A program made the translations under genes and the position numbers. Shown here piece after piece: positions 47,701 through 57,623 of a stretch of 64,000 nt of DNA (the stretch's first letter is position 1; each line of letters opens with the position of its first letter). Origin of the DNA: Nemopilema nomurai (Eukaryota > Cnidaria > Scyphozoa > Rhizostomeae > Rhizostomatidae); assembly GCA_003864495.1 (NCBI GenBank), contig ML133409.1, positions 1,814,420-1,878,419 on the forward strand, given 5' to 3'. A model generated the notes under the pieces. It saw only the letters and a list, made by a program, of their open reading frames with translations, made no database searches and had not been told where the DNA came from.

Positions 47701-47977
47701 AGAAAACAGGAGAAAGGAAGGTTCCAAAAGACATCGAAAGGACGTAAATAGACACCGATATGGTAGTCACGATTCTGAAGATGAAAGAAAACGGACGATT
47801 GCTAAGGCTAGGTATAGAGCCAGTAGGAGCAGTTCGCAGAGCGACGAAAAGGCATCTAGTCACAAAAGGAATAGGGAATACAAGAAGCAAAAGCGTCGCA
47901 CGTATTCTTCCAGTTCTGATGACCAGTTTGAAGCTCGCAGACAAAGGCCTAACTACGGAGGCAAGTCTAGGCGCTGA
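20763..47977 (+). CDS. PPIL4: PPIL4-like cyclophilin with RRM and RS-like tail
   Basis: Thirteen exons: 20763-20832, 21254-21321, 21699-21763, 21991-22108, 22977-23119, 23207-23303, 24273-24389, 25000-25124, 44655-44721, 45536-45647, 46506-46602, 47267-47393 and 47615-47977. All phases agree, giving 522 residues (human PPIL4 is 492). Order of domains: divergent cyclophilin ([46 protein letters not shown]), linker ([20 protein letters not shown]), RRM ([11 protein letters not shown] as RNP2; [11 protein letters not shown] as RNP1), then a basic Arg/Ser/Glu-rich tail. The cyclophilin A residues Arg55, Phe60 and Trp121 appear to be Ser, Tyr and Tyr here, with Gln63 and His126 kept, so isomerase activity may be weak. 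PPIL4 is a nuclear, splicing-associated cyclophilin (family knowledge). Intron 8 (19,530 bp) splits the RRM and contains two channel genes. The exon 12 acceptor (47266) was chosen because it alone keeps the frame. Confidence 0.93.
22494..22925. repeat. Three-copy tandem repeat in PPIL4 intron 4
   Basis: Three direct copies begin with GATCTATCA at 22494, 22655 and 22809 (lengths 161, 154 and about 117). Copy 1 has a short insertion near its start (GAGTTGATAGT). Copy 3 lacks about 35 bases of its centre, around the GATATCCTGGTATTTTGATATC inverted repeat. Copies are nearly identical elsewhere, so the expansion is recent. It ends about 50 bases before the exon 5 acceptor. Confidence 0.9.
25052..25305 (+). 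repeat. 127-bp tandem duplication spanning the end of PPIL4 exon 8
   Basis: Two nearly identical 127-bp units (25052-25178 and 25179-25305) lie head to tail, followed by a third TTTGCAAATT at the end. The unit contains the last 73 bases of exon 8 (RRM alpha-helix region), its GTAAGG donor and 54 bases of intron. The second copy carries a duplicated donor at about 25252 and an internal TTCTGCAG that could act as an acceptor. A 43-base exon between these would shift the frame. Copies differ at only about two positions. Confidence 0.92.
25422..26537 (-). CDS. Shaker-type voltage-gated K+ channel alpha subunit, intronless, nested in PPIL4 intron 8
   Basis: A single-exon, 371-residue protein; the first ATG is at 26537 ([11 protein letters not shown]). 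T1 tetramerisation domain at about 4-100, with the Kv1-type [12 protein letters not shown] and no Kv2-4 zinc motif. S1 is at about 132-153, S2 171-192, S3 200-220, and S4 near 232-248 with arginines at 236, 239, 242 and 245. S5 is at about 265-289, the selectivity filter TIGYGD at 313-318, and S6 about 328-356. The S6 gate lacks the PxP kink of Kv1: it reads [18 protein letters not shown]. The tail after S6 is very short. It should be a plasma-membrane K+ channel subunit of excitable cells. Like many cnidarian Shaker relatives it may need a partner subunit; this is inference. It lies antisense to PPIL4, about 300 bases after exon 8, and is richer in G+C than the surrounding intron. Confidence 0.93.
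   Translation of the reverse strand: MSDRVLINVRGTQYETTMNTLCRFPDTLLGKKARQVLQETHNGISLYCRAETFDAILFYYQSNGILSRPSLISPEEFLRECRHFELDEHAINKVKLQDGLAIQSQDQNVVFHFRFQEMLYRTMESEETSLTAVVYLMISSLMVLASIVLACTITMPSVARTRKGELFDDPYFLTELVLNILFCIEYTLRLFASPKKIIFMVSALNVIDLTAFLPFFVILAVDPSKLYDVTLLKIVRIIRIIRVVRLAVKNNTMATVVNILNNCVLDILTMCMYILLTSVFWASMAFYAEMAEPKTKFKSIPDSMWWAVQTVLTIGYGDIIPQTWQGKIIGSGVTALAAFTLTVPLLSLGGKLLNLYSKKFHLHVGPDLASE
32080..32620. repeat. Degenerate GATCATNA/TGATTA-rich quasi-periodic tract
   Basis: Variants of ATCATGATTACCGATCATT recur roughly every 60-70 bases, rich in self-complementary GATC/ATGAT words. The period is loose, so this is an old satellite-like tract and not a clean tandem repeat. Confidence 0.6.
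33540..33985 (-). pseudogene. Relic of a non-LTR (LINE-type) retrotransposon reverse transcriptase
   Basis: On the minus strand, read from about 33970 downwards, three reverse-transcriptase blocks occur in order. First comes a segment ending in [16 protein letters not shown] (the usual SYLSNRxQ region). Next is [20 protein letters not shown], a decayed form of the conserved GVPQGSxLGPxLFxxYxNDL block. Then comes NYADGNT, a decayed form of the FADDT catalytic box in which the second aspartate is glycine. Stops and frame changes interrupt it, and no endonuclease or intact ends were found. It is dead and looks old. The clade cannot be assigned by eye. Confidence 0.75.
34689..35030 (+). repeat. 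23-bp minisatellite, about 14 copies, in PPIL4 intron 8
   Basis: Direct repeats of the unit GTGTTTCTTTACTCTGAAGTCAA, given here only by its key parts: GTGTTTCTTTA, then CTCTGAAG, then TCAA. Variants are GCG for GTG and ATT for ACT. The register is strictly 23 bases across the core, with divergence growing at both ends, as expected for unequal crossing-over. Confidence 0.92.
35090..35166 (+). repeat. 15-bp repeat carrying a phased E-box array
   Basis: The 15-base unit AATCACGTGAATCAT occurs about four and a half times; four units contain the palindromic E-box CACGTG, spaced exactly 15 bases. It lies 60 bases after the 23-bp minisatellite. Confidence 0.9.
39440..39560 (-). repeat. Possible second tRNA-derived SINE head
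   Basis: On the minus strand, GGCCTCAGCAAC resembles an A box, and about 30 bases on GGTTCAGATCC matches the B box at 10 of 11 positions, followed by CCTGGCAAGTGG. The arrangement is similar to the SINE at 235-439, but no hairpin tail or second copy was found. Confidence 0.3.
39965..41080 (+). CDS. Shaker-type K+ channel-like subunit with altered selectivity filter, intronless, nested in PPIL4 intron 8
   Basis: A single-exon, 371-residue protein starting at the ATG at 39965 ([12 protein letters not shown]). T1 domain at about 5-105, with [13 protein letters not shown] typical of Kv1. S1 is at about 137-156, S2 168-188, S3 196-218, and S4 near 230-245 with arginines at 232, 235, 238 and 241, plus 243-244. 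S5 is at about 258-283. The filter reads IIPLGYGD at 308-315: proline 310 sits where channels of this family have threonine (TVGYG/TIGYG), while GYGD is kept. S6 (about 325-353) reads [18 protein letters not shown], again without the PxP gate and very like its neighbour on the other strand. The codons are unambiguous (ATT CCC CTC GGT TAT GGA). The protein may be a modulatory or non-conducting subunit; that is inference. A poly(A) signal AATAAA lies at 41899-41904. Confidence 0.92.
   Translation: MNSNRVQLSVRGVYYETLESTLRRFPTTLLGSRSKRQTLAKTKANMILLHCSAISFDAILFYYQSNGILTRPPSLPADDFEETCRYFDIPEKDIRKMKEREGLVLEDFTPIYEFNYDTQESVWQFLENPQSSKPAAVYATIVYVLIFCSVLLGCFQTLPELEFRGEIFSIDFVLNIFFLVELLLRFLVSPIKTRFFVSTINLIDAISVLPYLVFQFLNLTEHSSMTFLQAVRAFRVLRLLRVRRQSKRLQVVFRILSDCVVDVITMVLAVAMSSLAYASLVYYAEQSASTNTQFTSIPDSVWWAIQTIIPLGYGDIVPRTLPGKFAAGMVCVLAAFSFTVPVLFLGGKFLSLYSRSFGMTLGNDFQGIDSD
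41081..44654. other. Last part of PPIL4 intron 8
   Basis: AT-rich sequence with no supported gene. Several 60-107 codon frames around 43100-43790 have no recognisable domain. The intron ends in a T-rich tract and GCAG at 44651-44654. Confidence 0.5.
41899..41904 (+). terminator. Candidate poly(A) signal for the plus-strand nested channel gene
   Basis: A canonical AATAAA 819 bases after the channel stop codon, in AT-rich sequence. If used by PPIL4 transcription it would cause premature polyadenylation inside intron 8, so it must be suppressed for full-length PPIL4. Confidence 0.4.
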
Positions 47978-49501
47978 GGATTATAGAATGTGACGTTGCC
48001 AATCGATTGCCTTCTTTCGTTATGAAAGTGCTGTGCGCATCGGACCCATTGGCCAGTGACGAGTCATGCCAACTTTGTTTACTAAGCTTTCGAATGCAAT
48101 GCCATTCGGTCATATTTACTAAGCTGCAGACAGAATAATTTGAAAATAAATTCTCTTTTTTATCAACTAGTTTGCTCTAATTTTCATGATCGACCATTCA
48201 TGAAGTAAACCAGGCCAAATTTAGGCCTAGCGTTTGTTAGGAGAAACTCAAATGGATTTATGTTTCTGCCAATGCTTTTTGGCCAACGGGGCTTCATCAA
48301 TGAGTCTCAGCTTTCTAATTTGATTTTATCATTTCAATCGCATTTTAATGCAGTGTTTTCTAAATATTTTTTGAGAAAAAAAATGATCCAGCTGAGTACC
48401 TTTATGCAAGATAAGCAAGCCACCGAGAGATATGAATCTTAAACCAAGCAGAGAGTTTTCGAATTTTAATGTAATATAGAGCTGTCTGCTGTTTTTATTT
48501 ACGGGGCTCCAAAGAATTTATTTGATTTAACAAGTGCATTGAATGTGAGCGTGGTGAAGGAAACATGTAAAATGTCCGTATGTGACTTTGATTTTATCCA
48601 ATCTAAATGTTTTGAAAAAAGATTATACTCAGCATGTGATTAAAATGATTGCCATAAAACTGCCAACAATGCATGCATGAATATAAAAAGTCCATTACAA
48701 CCTTTAAAGATTATCTAACATTAAGTTTATCACAACCATAGTATAGTTTCTGGTTATCTTCTTTGTTGAAGGTAGTATAATAGCTCAGAGAGTATATTTG
48801 TGTTTTACATGATATTAAGCCAGAGCATCTTTTGACCAGAGTAACAATGAGGTTGCAATAAAAAGTTCGATGTATAGAGCATATCCTGTGAAATGCGATC
48901 ACCGTTCAATCATAGATTCTTTTCTAGAGATGGGTGTTTTTGGATTGGCGACTGTCTTGCCTTTGTTCCAAAAAAGATCGTGGATACATGTGACACCGCA
49001 CAATGTTTTCAAGCCTGTTTAGCTGGCATAAAAAACGGTAGCAGTCTATGTCAGTAGGTAAAGTTACGGTAGAGTTCTGAGCCAAGAAACAAGAGTTTCG
49101 CCATGGAAAAATCGTTGCCTACAAGGCTTTACACGGTATTTTGTTTTGGGCAATATTCTTGTGGCCCGCGCCTTGATTTCAGAAGTCCTTAACGAAAACC
49201 ATACTTTTGAAAATTACAGCCTTGGTTGCTTTTGTTGAAAAATTCGACTTTGGAAACAAATATAAATATGTCTGCTTGTAATACCTACTAATACCTACAA
49301 ATGTCTAATACCTAATACCTACAAATATTCAGTCGTTCTTTAGCTTTTTTTCATCAGAGTTGTTGATGCTTTGGCGGCCTCGGTTTCATTTCTTTTAATT
49401 CTTGTCTGTCTGTTTGTTCGTGGTCTCGTGAAGGTTCAGAGAATGGTGGGCAGATAGCTGTGATACCGACCCCATTGCACTAGCTTGTAATAAACGGAGC
49501 C
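47978..49501. other. PPIL4 3' UTR and spacer before the PDH E1 alpha gene
   Basis: The best PPIL4 poly(A) signal is AATAAA at 48145-48150, 168 bases after the stop. A short repeat of TAATACCTAC/CTAATACCTACAAAT occupies about 49279-49326. No other gene is supported; the PDH promoter must be near 49330-49500. Confidence 0.6.
48145..48150 (+). terminator. Candidate PPIL4 poly(A) signal
   Basis: Canonical AATAAA 168 bases downstream of the PPIL4 stop codon, followed by T-rich sequence. Confidence 0.55.
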
Positions 49502-52500
49502 ATGGCAGGAATTGCAAGTATAAACTGCAAGCTTATCAATGCCTTGCGTTGCACCCCGTCACCTTCAGCTGGTTCAACAAAGAGTATGTTGAAGGTAAGT
49601 GAAAACATTTGTGCAATGCATATGTGGCCTAGCCAAGACTGGACAAGACCTAAGACAGTTTCAGTTTCATCATTTTAAAATTCCACAAACATACAATATT
49701 GAAATAATTAATACGTCAAACACAAAAGAAAACTATTATAACCAAATTTAACTTTAATAACATAACAGCAATGCTAATCAATTAAATATAAATAAGGAGA
49801 ATTATATGCAAGGGAATTTCTCGAGGAGGAGCTCTATCAGAGAGATTAATAGCGAGGATAGAGATTAATGGCGGCCAAATCAGAGAGAATATAGAGATTA
49901 ATAGCGGCCAAATACTTATTAAAACACCATGCTCTAAAAGAAATAACAACTGTTAGAGAAATCTTTGTGCTTGAAGGTGGAATCTATTTGAATGTGCTAC
50001 AACTGCCTTCTCTCATGAAGCATTCAGTGGCAAAGCATAATAAAAGGTTACATACAAGTTTCCTTCTTGAAAGGCTTCTTTAAATTTTTGTCCCATGTTT
50101 GCCTTAGATACCTTGAGGTTCAAAAGCATACATCATGAAGGAACAACGCCAGTCTTTTGTTTCTAACTGAGTGACAGTTCTCAAATATATGCAATTGTCC
50201 TAGGTTTTGTACTCTTACAAATGATTTAAAAACCTCTTACAAATTTGCTTATATTTTTTTCAGAAATATCCTCTATGTATATTTCTTTAAATTTACTCTC
50301 TTTTTATAAGACCAATTTCTTAAGAATATAAACCTCCAACTTTGTCAAAGATTAAGAAAAAATTAAGAACAAGCCATCTTGAATTTTCTCAAAATTATCT
50401 GGATTAGATGGAGTTTTTGTGAGATGTAACACAAGGAAAGATTTCAGCAGAAAGACAAGCAACTTTTTTCAAATGAAAGGGTTCAAACAAAGCATTATTC
50501 ATCCAGGCATGGAAATAGTATCAGTAATGAGCCTTCAATAAAAGTTCTGTTGGAGCTTGTCATGGGGGCATGAAGCCACCATAAAAATTTAATAACAAAT
50601 TAAGAACAATCCAGCTTCACATTTTCGAAAATATTAACAAAAAACTCAGCCTGAACAAAAATTTACTTGTTCTTAGGATAAATAGTGTATATTTGTAGAT
50701 CTAAATTATGTCAATATTATAGGACACTGAGAAGCTTTATGTTTATCAAGCAGTGTCCTGGTTGTTTGGAAGTCATATTATTTAACTTACTAATATTCAT
50801 ATTATCTTTTGTGTTCCTTACAGCCAATAATTGTATTATCATCAAAGAAATATTCAACATTGGATCAAATAGAATATGAAATAAAGGTAAAAAATTTTAC
50901 AAGATTGATATCCCTCAGCTTTTATCTTTGTCTATTTTTTATTTGTCAGATCAGAGTGGAGACTCTCTGATTGTTGGATCTTTCTCAGTTTTCTATGAGA
51001 AAAATTGCCTTAATCAAGGGATACAGTCATTTACTAATTCATTTGAAATTCTCTATTATCTCATTTACGAAATCATTTACAAATTGCAATTCCTTTTTAA
51101 AAGTGTTCTGTTGCCAACAGACCCCAAAATACCACAAGCTGGACAATGTTGTGCCAGAGAAAGTCATCTTGACAAGAAATGATGCTTTGAAGTATTACAC
51201 AAAGATGCAACAAGTTCGACGAATGGAAGCAGAGGCATCAAGGCTCTACAAAGAGAAAGTTGTTCGAGGGTTTTGCCATCTTTACACTGGTCAGGTAAAG
51301 AGAAATATCATCCCTCAATAACAAAAATAAGCACAGAATCAAAGACCATTGTAAGCTTTGGTACAAAGCCTTTCTATAATTTACAAAACTGCTACCTCAA
51401 GGAGAAACTATCCCAATTCTATTAGTACATGCATGCACACATGAAGCTAAGAAACATCAATTTACTGTTCAATTAAGTTCCAATGTTTTTCTTTGGCTCA
51501 GTTTCTATGATCTAAGACAGGAATTTAAAGGTGATTCCAAGGTGAACCAGAGTATATTCATTAGGATATTCAGTTGTGCCATTTTTTTAAATGTCCACTA
51601 AAATCGAAAGACCCAGTTTTATTTCAAGCCAGACTGGTTTACTGTTTTCTTTGTAAATAATTTAAACTATTTTCTTTCAACAAAACATGCTATCAGTATT
51701 CAGGTTTAGAACTGCAAAAGCATTCCTAGCTCATAGCTATGATTCTGCACCAATGATAAATCTTGAATGATAACAACCTTTACTATGCAATTGGATAGCA
51801 ATCATATCACCTCTTTATTCTCAATATTGTTCCTAAATTTTCCCGTCATTCATTTATCCATTGCACATATCCAGGAAGCTTGCTGCGTAGGAATGAATGA
51901 TGCTATACATGAGGAGGACAGTGTTATCACTGCCTATCGAGCACATGGTTGGACTTTTATGAAAGGCAGGACAATGACAGAGGTTCTTGCAGAGCTAACA
52001 GGTACAAAGATGTGGCCTCTTTTGAGCTACTATACCTGTTTGATGTCTAGAAATGGCACATACTTATTGTTTTCTGAATCAGTTTCCTTAAAGACGAGGA
52101 AATAGCTGTTACATTAAAGGGAAAGGCTTTGTTTAAAGAACTCAATAATTAATTATTCTTATGCCAAACTACAGTGGATGAGCTGATAATCATACCCATG
52201 TTGTACTTGCTTTTTGATTGGCCTGTGCTGCTCTATCATGGTATGCACTTTCTAATAAATGTCTATTTTGAAGTCATTTGCTTTAAGACTAGTTTTGCAC
52301 AACTGAACAATTTTTGATTTTCTGCAGGAAGAAAATCAGGCTGTTCACAGGGCAAAGGTGGTTCCATGCACATGTATGGAAATGAATTTTATGGGGGAAA
52401 TGGAATTGTTGGAGCTCAGGTAAGAAAAAGTTTGTTGGTTGTGAAGCGCAAGATAAAACATGATGTATGTGTAAGGATTTTGTAATGGGTATTTAGAATT

Positions 52501-55500
52501 GTTTGGTTTTTTTGCTCTCAGCCTGCTAAAAGCTAAACTTGGAGCCCATGTTCAATTCAATTAAATGGAATTAGAGGCATCTTGATCTATGTTATTTGAG
52601 GAATTTGAGGCATAATGATCTATGTTATATATATTTATAATTTGTTTTGTTATTAGGATATTCAAATTTGCTTTTCAGGCACCTCTTGGGGCTGGTATTG
52701 CATTTGCCCACCAATATCGAGAGAACAACAGAGTCTGTGTTACCTTATATGGAGATGGTGCAGCCAATCAGGGCCAGGTATACACCAATTTGTCAACATA
52801 ACCGTCAGATGATTAAATGACTGAAGTGGCACAAACATTTAATGATGTAATTAGAAAGCTCTTACATTTGCAGGAAAGATAAAGAAATTTAGTGTACCAC
52901 AGCTATTTATTTCTAGATATTTTTATGTCTCTTGTAATAGAATCAGTCAAATAATTATGATTTACTTCTCAATAGCCCATTGAATTTTACTTTTGACTTC
53001 TAGCTATTTGAGGCATACAATATGGCAGCATTGTGGAAACTCCCATGTATATTCGTTTGCGAAAACAATGGCTACGGAATGGGAACCTCGATTCACCGTG
53101 CCTCGTATTCATATGACTTGTATACAAGAGGAGATTTCATTCCCGGCATGCAGGTTGGTTCTTATTTTTGGCATCATCGGAAATACAGCGGTTAAACTCC
53201 TGTTTATTATTCCTCATGCATTCCGCTTTGGAGGAACTATAAACTTTGGAGAAACTTCTTGAACTGCTGCTACTTACATTGGCACCGATTCTGTGACAAT
53301 CCGACCATCACAAAGCCTATGTTTATATATTGAAAACCTTTATTAACAATCACAGACTGTAATACCGTTTGATTAGCTCTTAGTCAATGTTGTTCGATTC
53401 TCGTTTTCGAGGAGAGGCTCCTTAAAAAGAGCTGTTTGCTCTGATAAATCCTTACCTGCTCTGACTTTCTTTTCTCCACTTATTTTTTCATACAATAGAG
53501 ATCAGGCCTAGCATTACTGTAGCACTAATTAGTTGTTGCCTTTCCTTTGACAGGTTGATGGTAACTGTGTCGTTACGGTCCGTGAGGCAATGAAGGTAGC
53601 TGCCGATTGGTGTAGAGAAGGCAAGGTACCGTAGCACATTCTGTTCTAAGTGCAAATGACACCATTATTCATCGATACAGAACATCTAGCCAATTTCAAC
53701 TTTTGCTTGAAATCGAGAGAATGTGAAAATTTTCAGCATTGCACTAGAAAACCATGAAGATTTTGTATTGTCACTTCATTTGATATTTTCCATGCAAAGA
53801 ATGGGTTGAACTTAAGGGCCATTTTCTCATGGATTTGGATTTTAACCTCACTACTTTGCCATCAGAATGATTTTATTTCTTGTCATCTTGCATTTACCAG
53901 TTTTGTTCTGCTTTGTTGTTTTGAATACTAACATTTTATATTTGTACGTTTTAAGGGACCCATGCTTTTAGAGATGTGTACATACCGATATATGGGCCAT
54001 AGCATGAGTGATCCTGGTACAAGGTAAGATCTCCTTTTGTACCTCAAACAAACAGTGGTTGATTGTGCAGATAAAACCAATCACTTCCCGCTCAGTGGAC
54101 ATTTATACTAATATACAATGATATATTTCATATATATACAATGATATATTTCATATATATACGATGATATGTTTCATATATTGATATCACAGATTAATGC
54201 TAATGACACAATTTGGGACAGAGACTCTGTGTACCCAAAAACTAATGCCGGTACCAAGATTTATTATTTGTCAAAACAATTTCTTACTCATCTATAACTC
54301 GACACGAACGTATACCTGTTCATAAACCTACGCATTAATCAAGGGTCACAGGCCTGATTGGCATCCCAGCTTATAAGTCCAGAATTCCCAAGATCCGCAG
54401 ATCCGAAAATTTCAACGGTTCCATTAAATACCTTGGTGCATAGATTCTTGCTTTTGGACTTTAGCTCTACCTTTTAGTGCTTGTCCATATATTCCAGTAG
54501 GCAGTCGTTTGTTAGGACTCTGTTATCACCCAACCCCAAGTTTGTATTCAAAACATTTGTAAATGATGCGTGCATTATTAGCCCAACGACTTCTGTCTAA
54601 TTCTCCTTTCTTTTTGTTTGCCACACAGTTTTAAAATTGTTATGATATTTGTTCTTTTTGCGTTCAGTTTAGAATTTTCTAATTTTGTTTTCCTGCCCAA
54701 GTTACCGTTCCCGCGATGAGATTCAAGAGGTTCGCCAGAAAAGAGACCCAATCAATGGATTTAGGGACAAGATTGTCGAGGCGGGACTAGCAACCGCTCA
54801 AGAGCTCAAGGTACCACTAGAATTTCTTCACACAAGTCCACTTAAAAGTCCCTTCATTTACTCATTTGTTTAAGGTATCATTTTCATGTAGCTCTCGATA
54901 TTTATGTATTAATGTTTTATCTATTTATGTTTGCTTTACTTGTCGACTTTTCCGTATTGACCAATTCTTTATGGGACGTTTGGATTAAATTAACAGACAA
55001 CTCTCTTCTCATATATGAGCTCAATTTGAGTAATTGCCTAGTGATTGGATTGAACATATTTACCATAAAATGTTTTATGCAGTGTTTCGTAGTCTCCACC
55101 GTACTATGACAAAAAAGTAAGACAAGCCAAGTTTAAAAAGAATAGTGGATATTTCACGAAGCTAAGGCTTTGCAAGACAACCAAAGGGTCACCGAGACCA
55201 TTATGGCCAAGCCTGACTATTTACATTAAATCTATTCCAGCTTTGACTGGAAAGACAGCAAGTTAATAAGAATTTGTTGATGACTAGGCCCTACTGCATT
55301 CTTCTCTTGATGTTTTGAATATAAGTTTATGTTGTTTCTTTTATTCTGTTTCATTAAATTTTCAAGGAAATTGACCTAAGTATCAGAAAAGAGGTTGAAT
55401 CTGCTGTCAAATCGGCTCGCGAAGACCCGGAGCCTCCACTCGAAGATCTAGCTATGCACGTGTATGCCAGTGGAACGCACGGCATCCCAGTTCGAGGCTG

Positions 55501-55531
55501 CGACCTAATGACTGAGTTGCCTAGCAACTGA
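49502..55531 (+). CDS. PDHA1: Pyruvate dehydrogenase E1 component subunit alpha, mitochondrial
   Basis: Eleven exons: 49502-49594, 50824-50886, 51121-51294, 51875-52001, 52328-52419, 52679-52777, 53004-53153, 53554-53625, 53956-54023, 54702-54810 and 55367-55531. All phases agree, giving 403 residues (human 390). Residues 1 to about 42 contain basic and hydroxylated residues and no acid, as in a mitochondrial targeting peptide. The thiamine diphosphate motif runs from GDGAANQGQ to [26 protein letters not shown] and KGGSMHMY are conserved. With the beta subunit it decarboxylates pyruvate and passes the acetyl group to lipoyl-E2 in the mitochondrial matrix. The regulatory phosphorylation loop is present ([16 protein letters not shown]), keeping both serines used by PDH kinases in mammals (sites 1 and 2). 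One residue is odd: RYMGHS replaces the usual RYHGHS. The C-terminus ([16 protein letters not shown]) also diverges from vertebrates. Confidence 0.95.
49841..49915 (+). repeat. Short direct repeat in PDH E1 alpha intron 1
   Basis: AGAGATTAAT(A/G)GCG recurs three times, twice followed by GCCAAAT, within 75 bases. Confidence 0.6.
50722..50760 (-). mobile_element. 5'-truncated copy of the hairpin-tailed SINE
   Basis: GGACACTGAGAAGCTTTATG..., ending CAAGCAGTGTCCTGGT, matches the tail hairpin of the SINE at 237-276 with few differences. The 8-bp stem is intact. The tRNA-like head and body are missing, as in a 5'-truncated insertion. It lies in PDH E1 alpha intron 1. Confidence 0.75.
54111..54179 (+). 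repeat. 23-bp tandem repeat, three copies, in PDH E1 alpha intron 9
   Basis: Three copies of an AT-rich 23-base unit, beginning ATATACAATGATATATTTC and ending ATAT; the third differs by two transitions. Confidence 0.85.
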
Positions 55532-55799
55532 ATAGCAGTGTGATAAAGTATCGATTTTACCAATGTTTCTCAATTCGTTATTTTGATTTCAATCATCATC
55601 TTGCGTGCTTGAGATACAGTATTCTGAAATTTGGAGCTTTTATGCTTATTAGCTAGTTTTAGTTTGATTGTTCGTAAAGACTCATCAGTTTAGTAGCTGG
55701 ACTGTCGGGTTTCATTGTGTCAACCATTCTTGAAGTGTTCCTGCCCAGATGTGTATTTAGAATCTTCTTTGACAGGCGGTGCTCAGAGCTTTTCCGCCA

Positions 55800-56617
55800 A
55801 TGGATGACGAGCGAGAAGATCTTAGTAGCAAGTTAATAAGCGGTGATCCAAGAAGCAAATTCTTTCGAGCTTTAAAACTTCAGTTTTCGACGTTCAACTT
55901 GGAAATGGCAATGGATTTCAGGCGTGTGAGAAATCTATTTTTACACACGGCGCAACATCTAAGCCAAGAAGAATGCATTTGACTGTGACTTTTTGTTTCT
56001 AATTTTCTGCAGACTTTTTATCGTTCCTGGCAAAGTCTTCAATTTGGCACTACCGCACAATGCCTTTAAGGTAAACAATCAGGCCCATTTTTCATAGAGC
56101 CCCTCTCACGTGAGAAATTTCAGGCCGGTCTGAACACAGAACTCACAAATACAAATAGAAACGATTCTTTTATAAGAAAGCACACCTATCTGCAGTAGAC
56201 TGGACTGTTTTCTCAGTAATTACAGGGACAGATTTTCGGCTCAGTTTTTTTTTGAGATTTACAAGTTCTTATTTGAAGTTATAGTATAATTAGTGATTTA
56301 CAGGGAAGACATTTTCACCTTGTAAATATAGAGCAGTGATGCCTTTCTTTCTGAAGACTAGTCCTGGATTAGAGCTTTCTTGAAAGTCCATTGAAAGCGT
56401 TCCGTAAATAAGCTTTCGGAAGAAGTATATTCAGCATATCACGAAAGCCCGATGTTTTACTTGAGCGTTGCCGACGAAGTGGGATAACCAGAAGCATTTT
56501 ATGGCTGCATGGTCGTTTCTTTGCCTCAGAAAATGCCAATGGCGGGTAGCTTTGTCATCTGCAGTCAACCAAAGAAGAAGAAATTGGAGAAAACGTTTAA
56601 TCCAGATGCTGAAATGA
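55800..56617 (+). CDS. Possible small three-exon gene, unknown function
   Basis: I do not recognise this protein. Three candidate exons (55800-55923, 56013-56070, 56530-56617) join through GT..AG introns in matching phases (1, then 2). They give about 89 residues, from MDDEREDLSSKL to a basic C-terminus (NQRRRNWRKRLIQMLK, then TGA). The second and third acceptors have good pyrimidine tracts. An acceptor-like TTCTTTGACAG at 55765-55775 lies in frame upstream, so a further 5' exon is possible. The N-terminal part is charged and likely helical. Start context is weak and the first donor (C|GTGTGA) is less good than an alternative three bases on that would hit a stop. The case rests only on the open frame surviving two splices. 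Confidence 0.3.
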
Positions 56618-57623
56618 AAGATTTTTGTTTGGGCGGTGCACTTTGAGTGGAGTTATTATGCCGCCTTGCATCAAGAATCTTGCGTCTGTCGCAATTAATT
56701 TCAACGAACATTTACCTTGTAACCTAAAAACACATTGAAACGTTTCTCTTTGCGTCATCAGAATGCAGAGGTTGATGTTCGCGAGGGGATTTGCCAATAA
56801 TGAAACCTCTGTTGCCCTGTGCCTTGCAAAGGACGCTGAGCAACAGTATGGTCGTTAAGGTTGCGGAGGGATATCAATTTTGAAATAATATCCATCAAAA
56901 GGCAAGACTTTTCACACGAATGTGCGTGGTGTTAGCAAAACACTCTTGCTTATTGTGTTGACGCAAATACTTTGCTCAAATGGTGTGAATTTTGGATTGT
57001 AGACTTCATAATTTGGATCCAAACAGTACCCGCTAAACGACATTTCACATTCTTCTGATCTTTCTTGCGACTAAATTGCTTCAGTTTAATTTTGTGAACA
57101 GAAATAGCATAGTTTGAAATGTGATTTTGTAAATAAACCACAAGTCTGACTCCCGGGGTCCTCTCCTGTTGAAAAAGTTGGAATCAATGAAGTGGGGCGA
57201 TCAAAGTCCATTGATCCTGTCAACTCTTTCTTCGTTGCCAGGGAACCCATCCCGTCTGGTTTAAAGGGGGGAATTAAACTGCCACAATAACTCATAGCAG
57301 TTTTACGTCATTTGATATTTTAATCAAGTAAAGGCCTTAGCTATTTCAACAGAAAACCCTCTTTTCTATGAATGAATAGAACTTTAGTACAATCTAAAAA
57401 GCTGGATAGAAAGTTAAACTCGGGATTCCAAGTATGTATACGAACAATCTCAGGGCTTATTTATCAAGATTGGTTCTTCAAAAGAAAAATATTGGTGCAG
57501 ATAAATGGTGGTTTTGTTTTTGACTATCTTTACTAAGAGAAGGGTCAATAAAAAATTCTTATGCCAACAGATGTGATTTACCGAACGAAAGTTTGTTCAG
57601 TTCACCTTTCGAATTCGCTAGTT
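56618..57623. other. Spacer before CCDC81
   Basis: No gene or repeat recognised. Short minus-strand frames (56597-56797, 56950-57295) lack domains. Confidence 0.5.
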
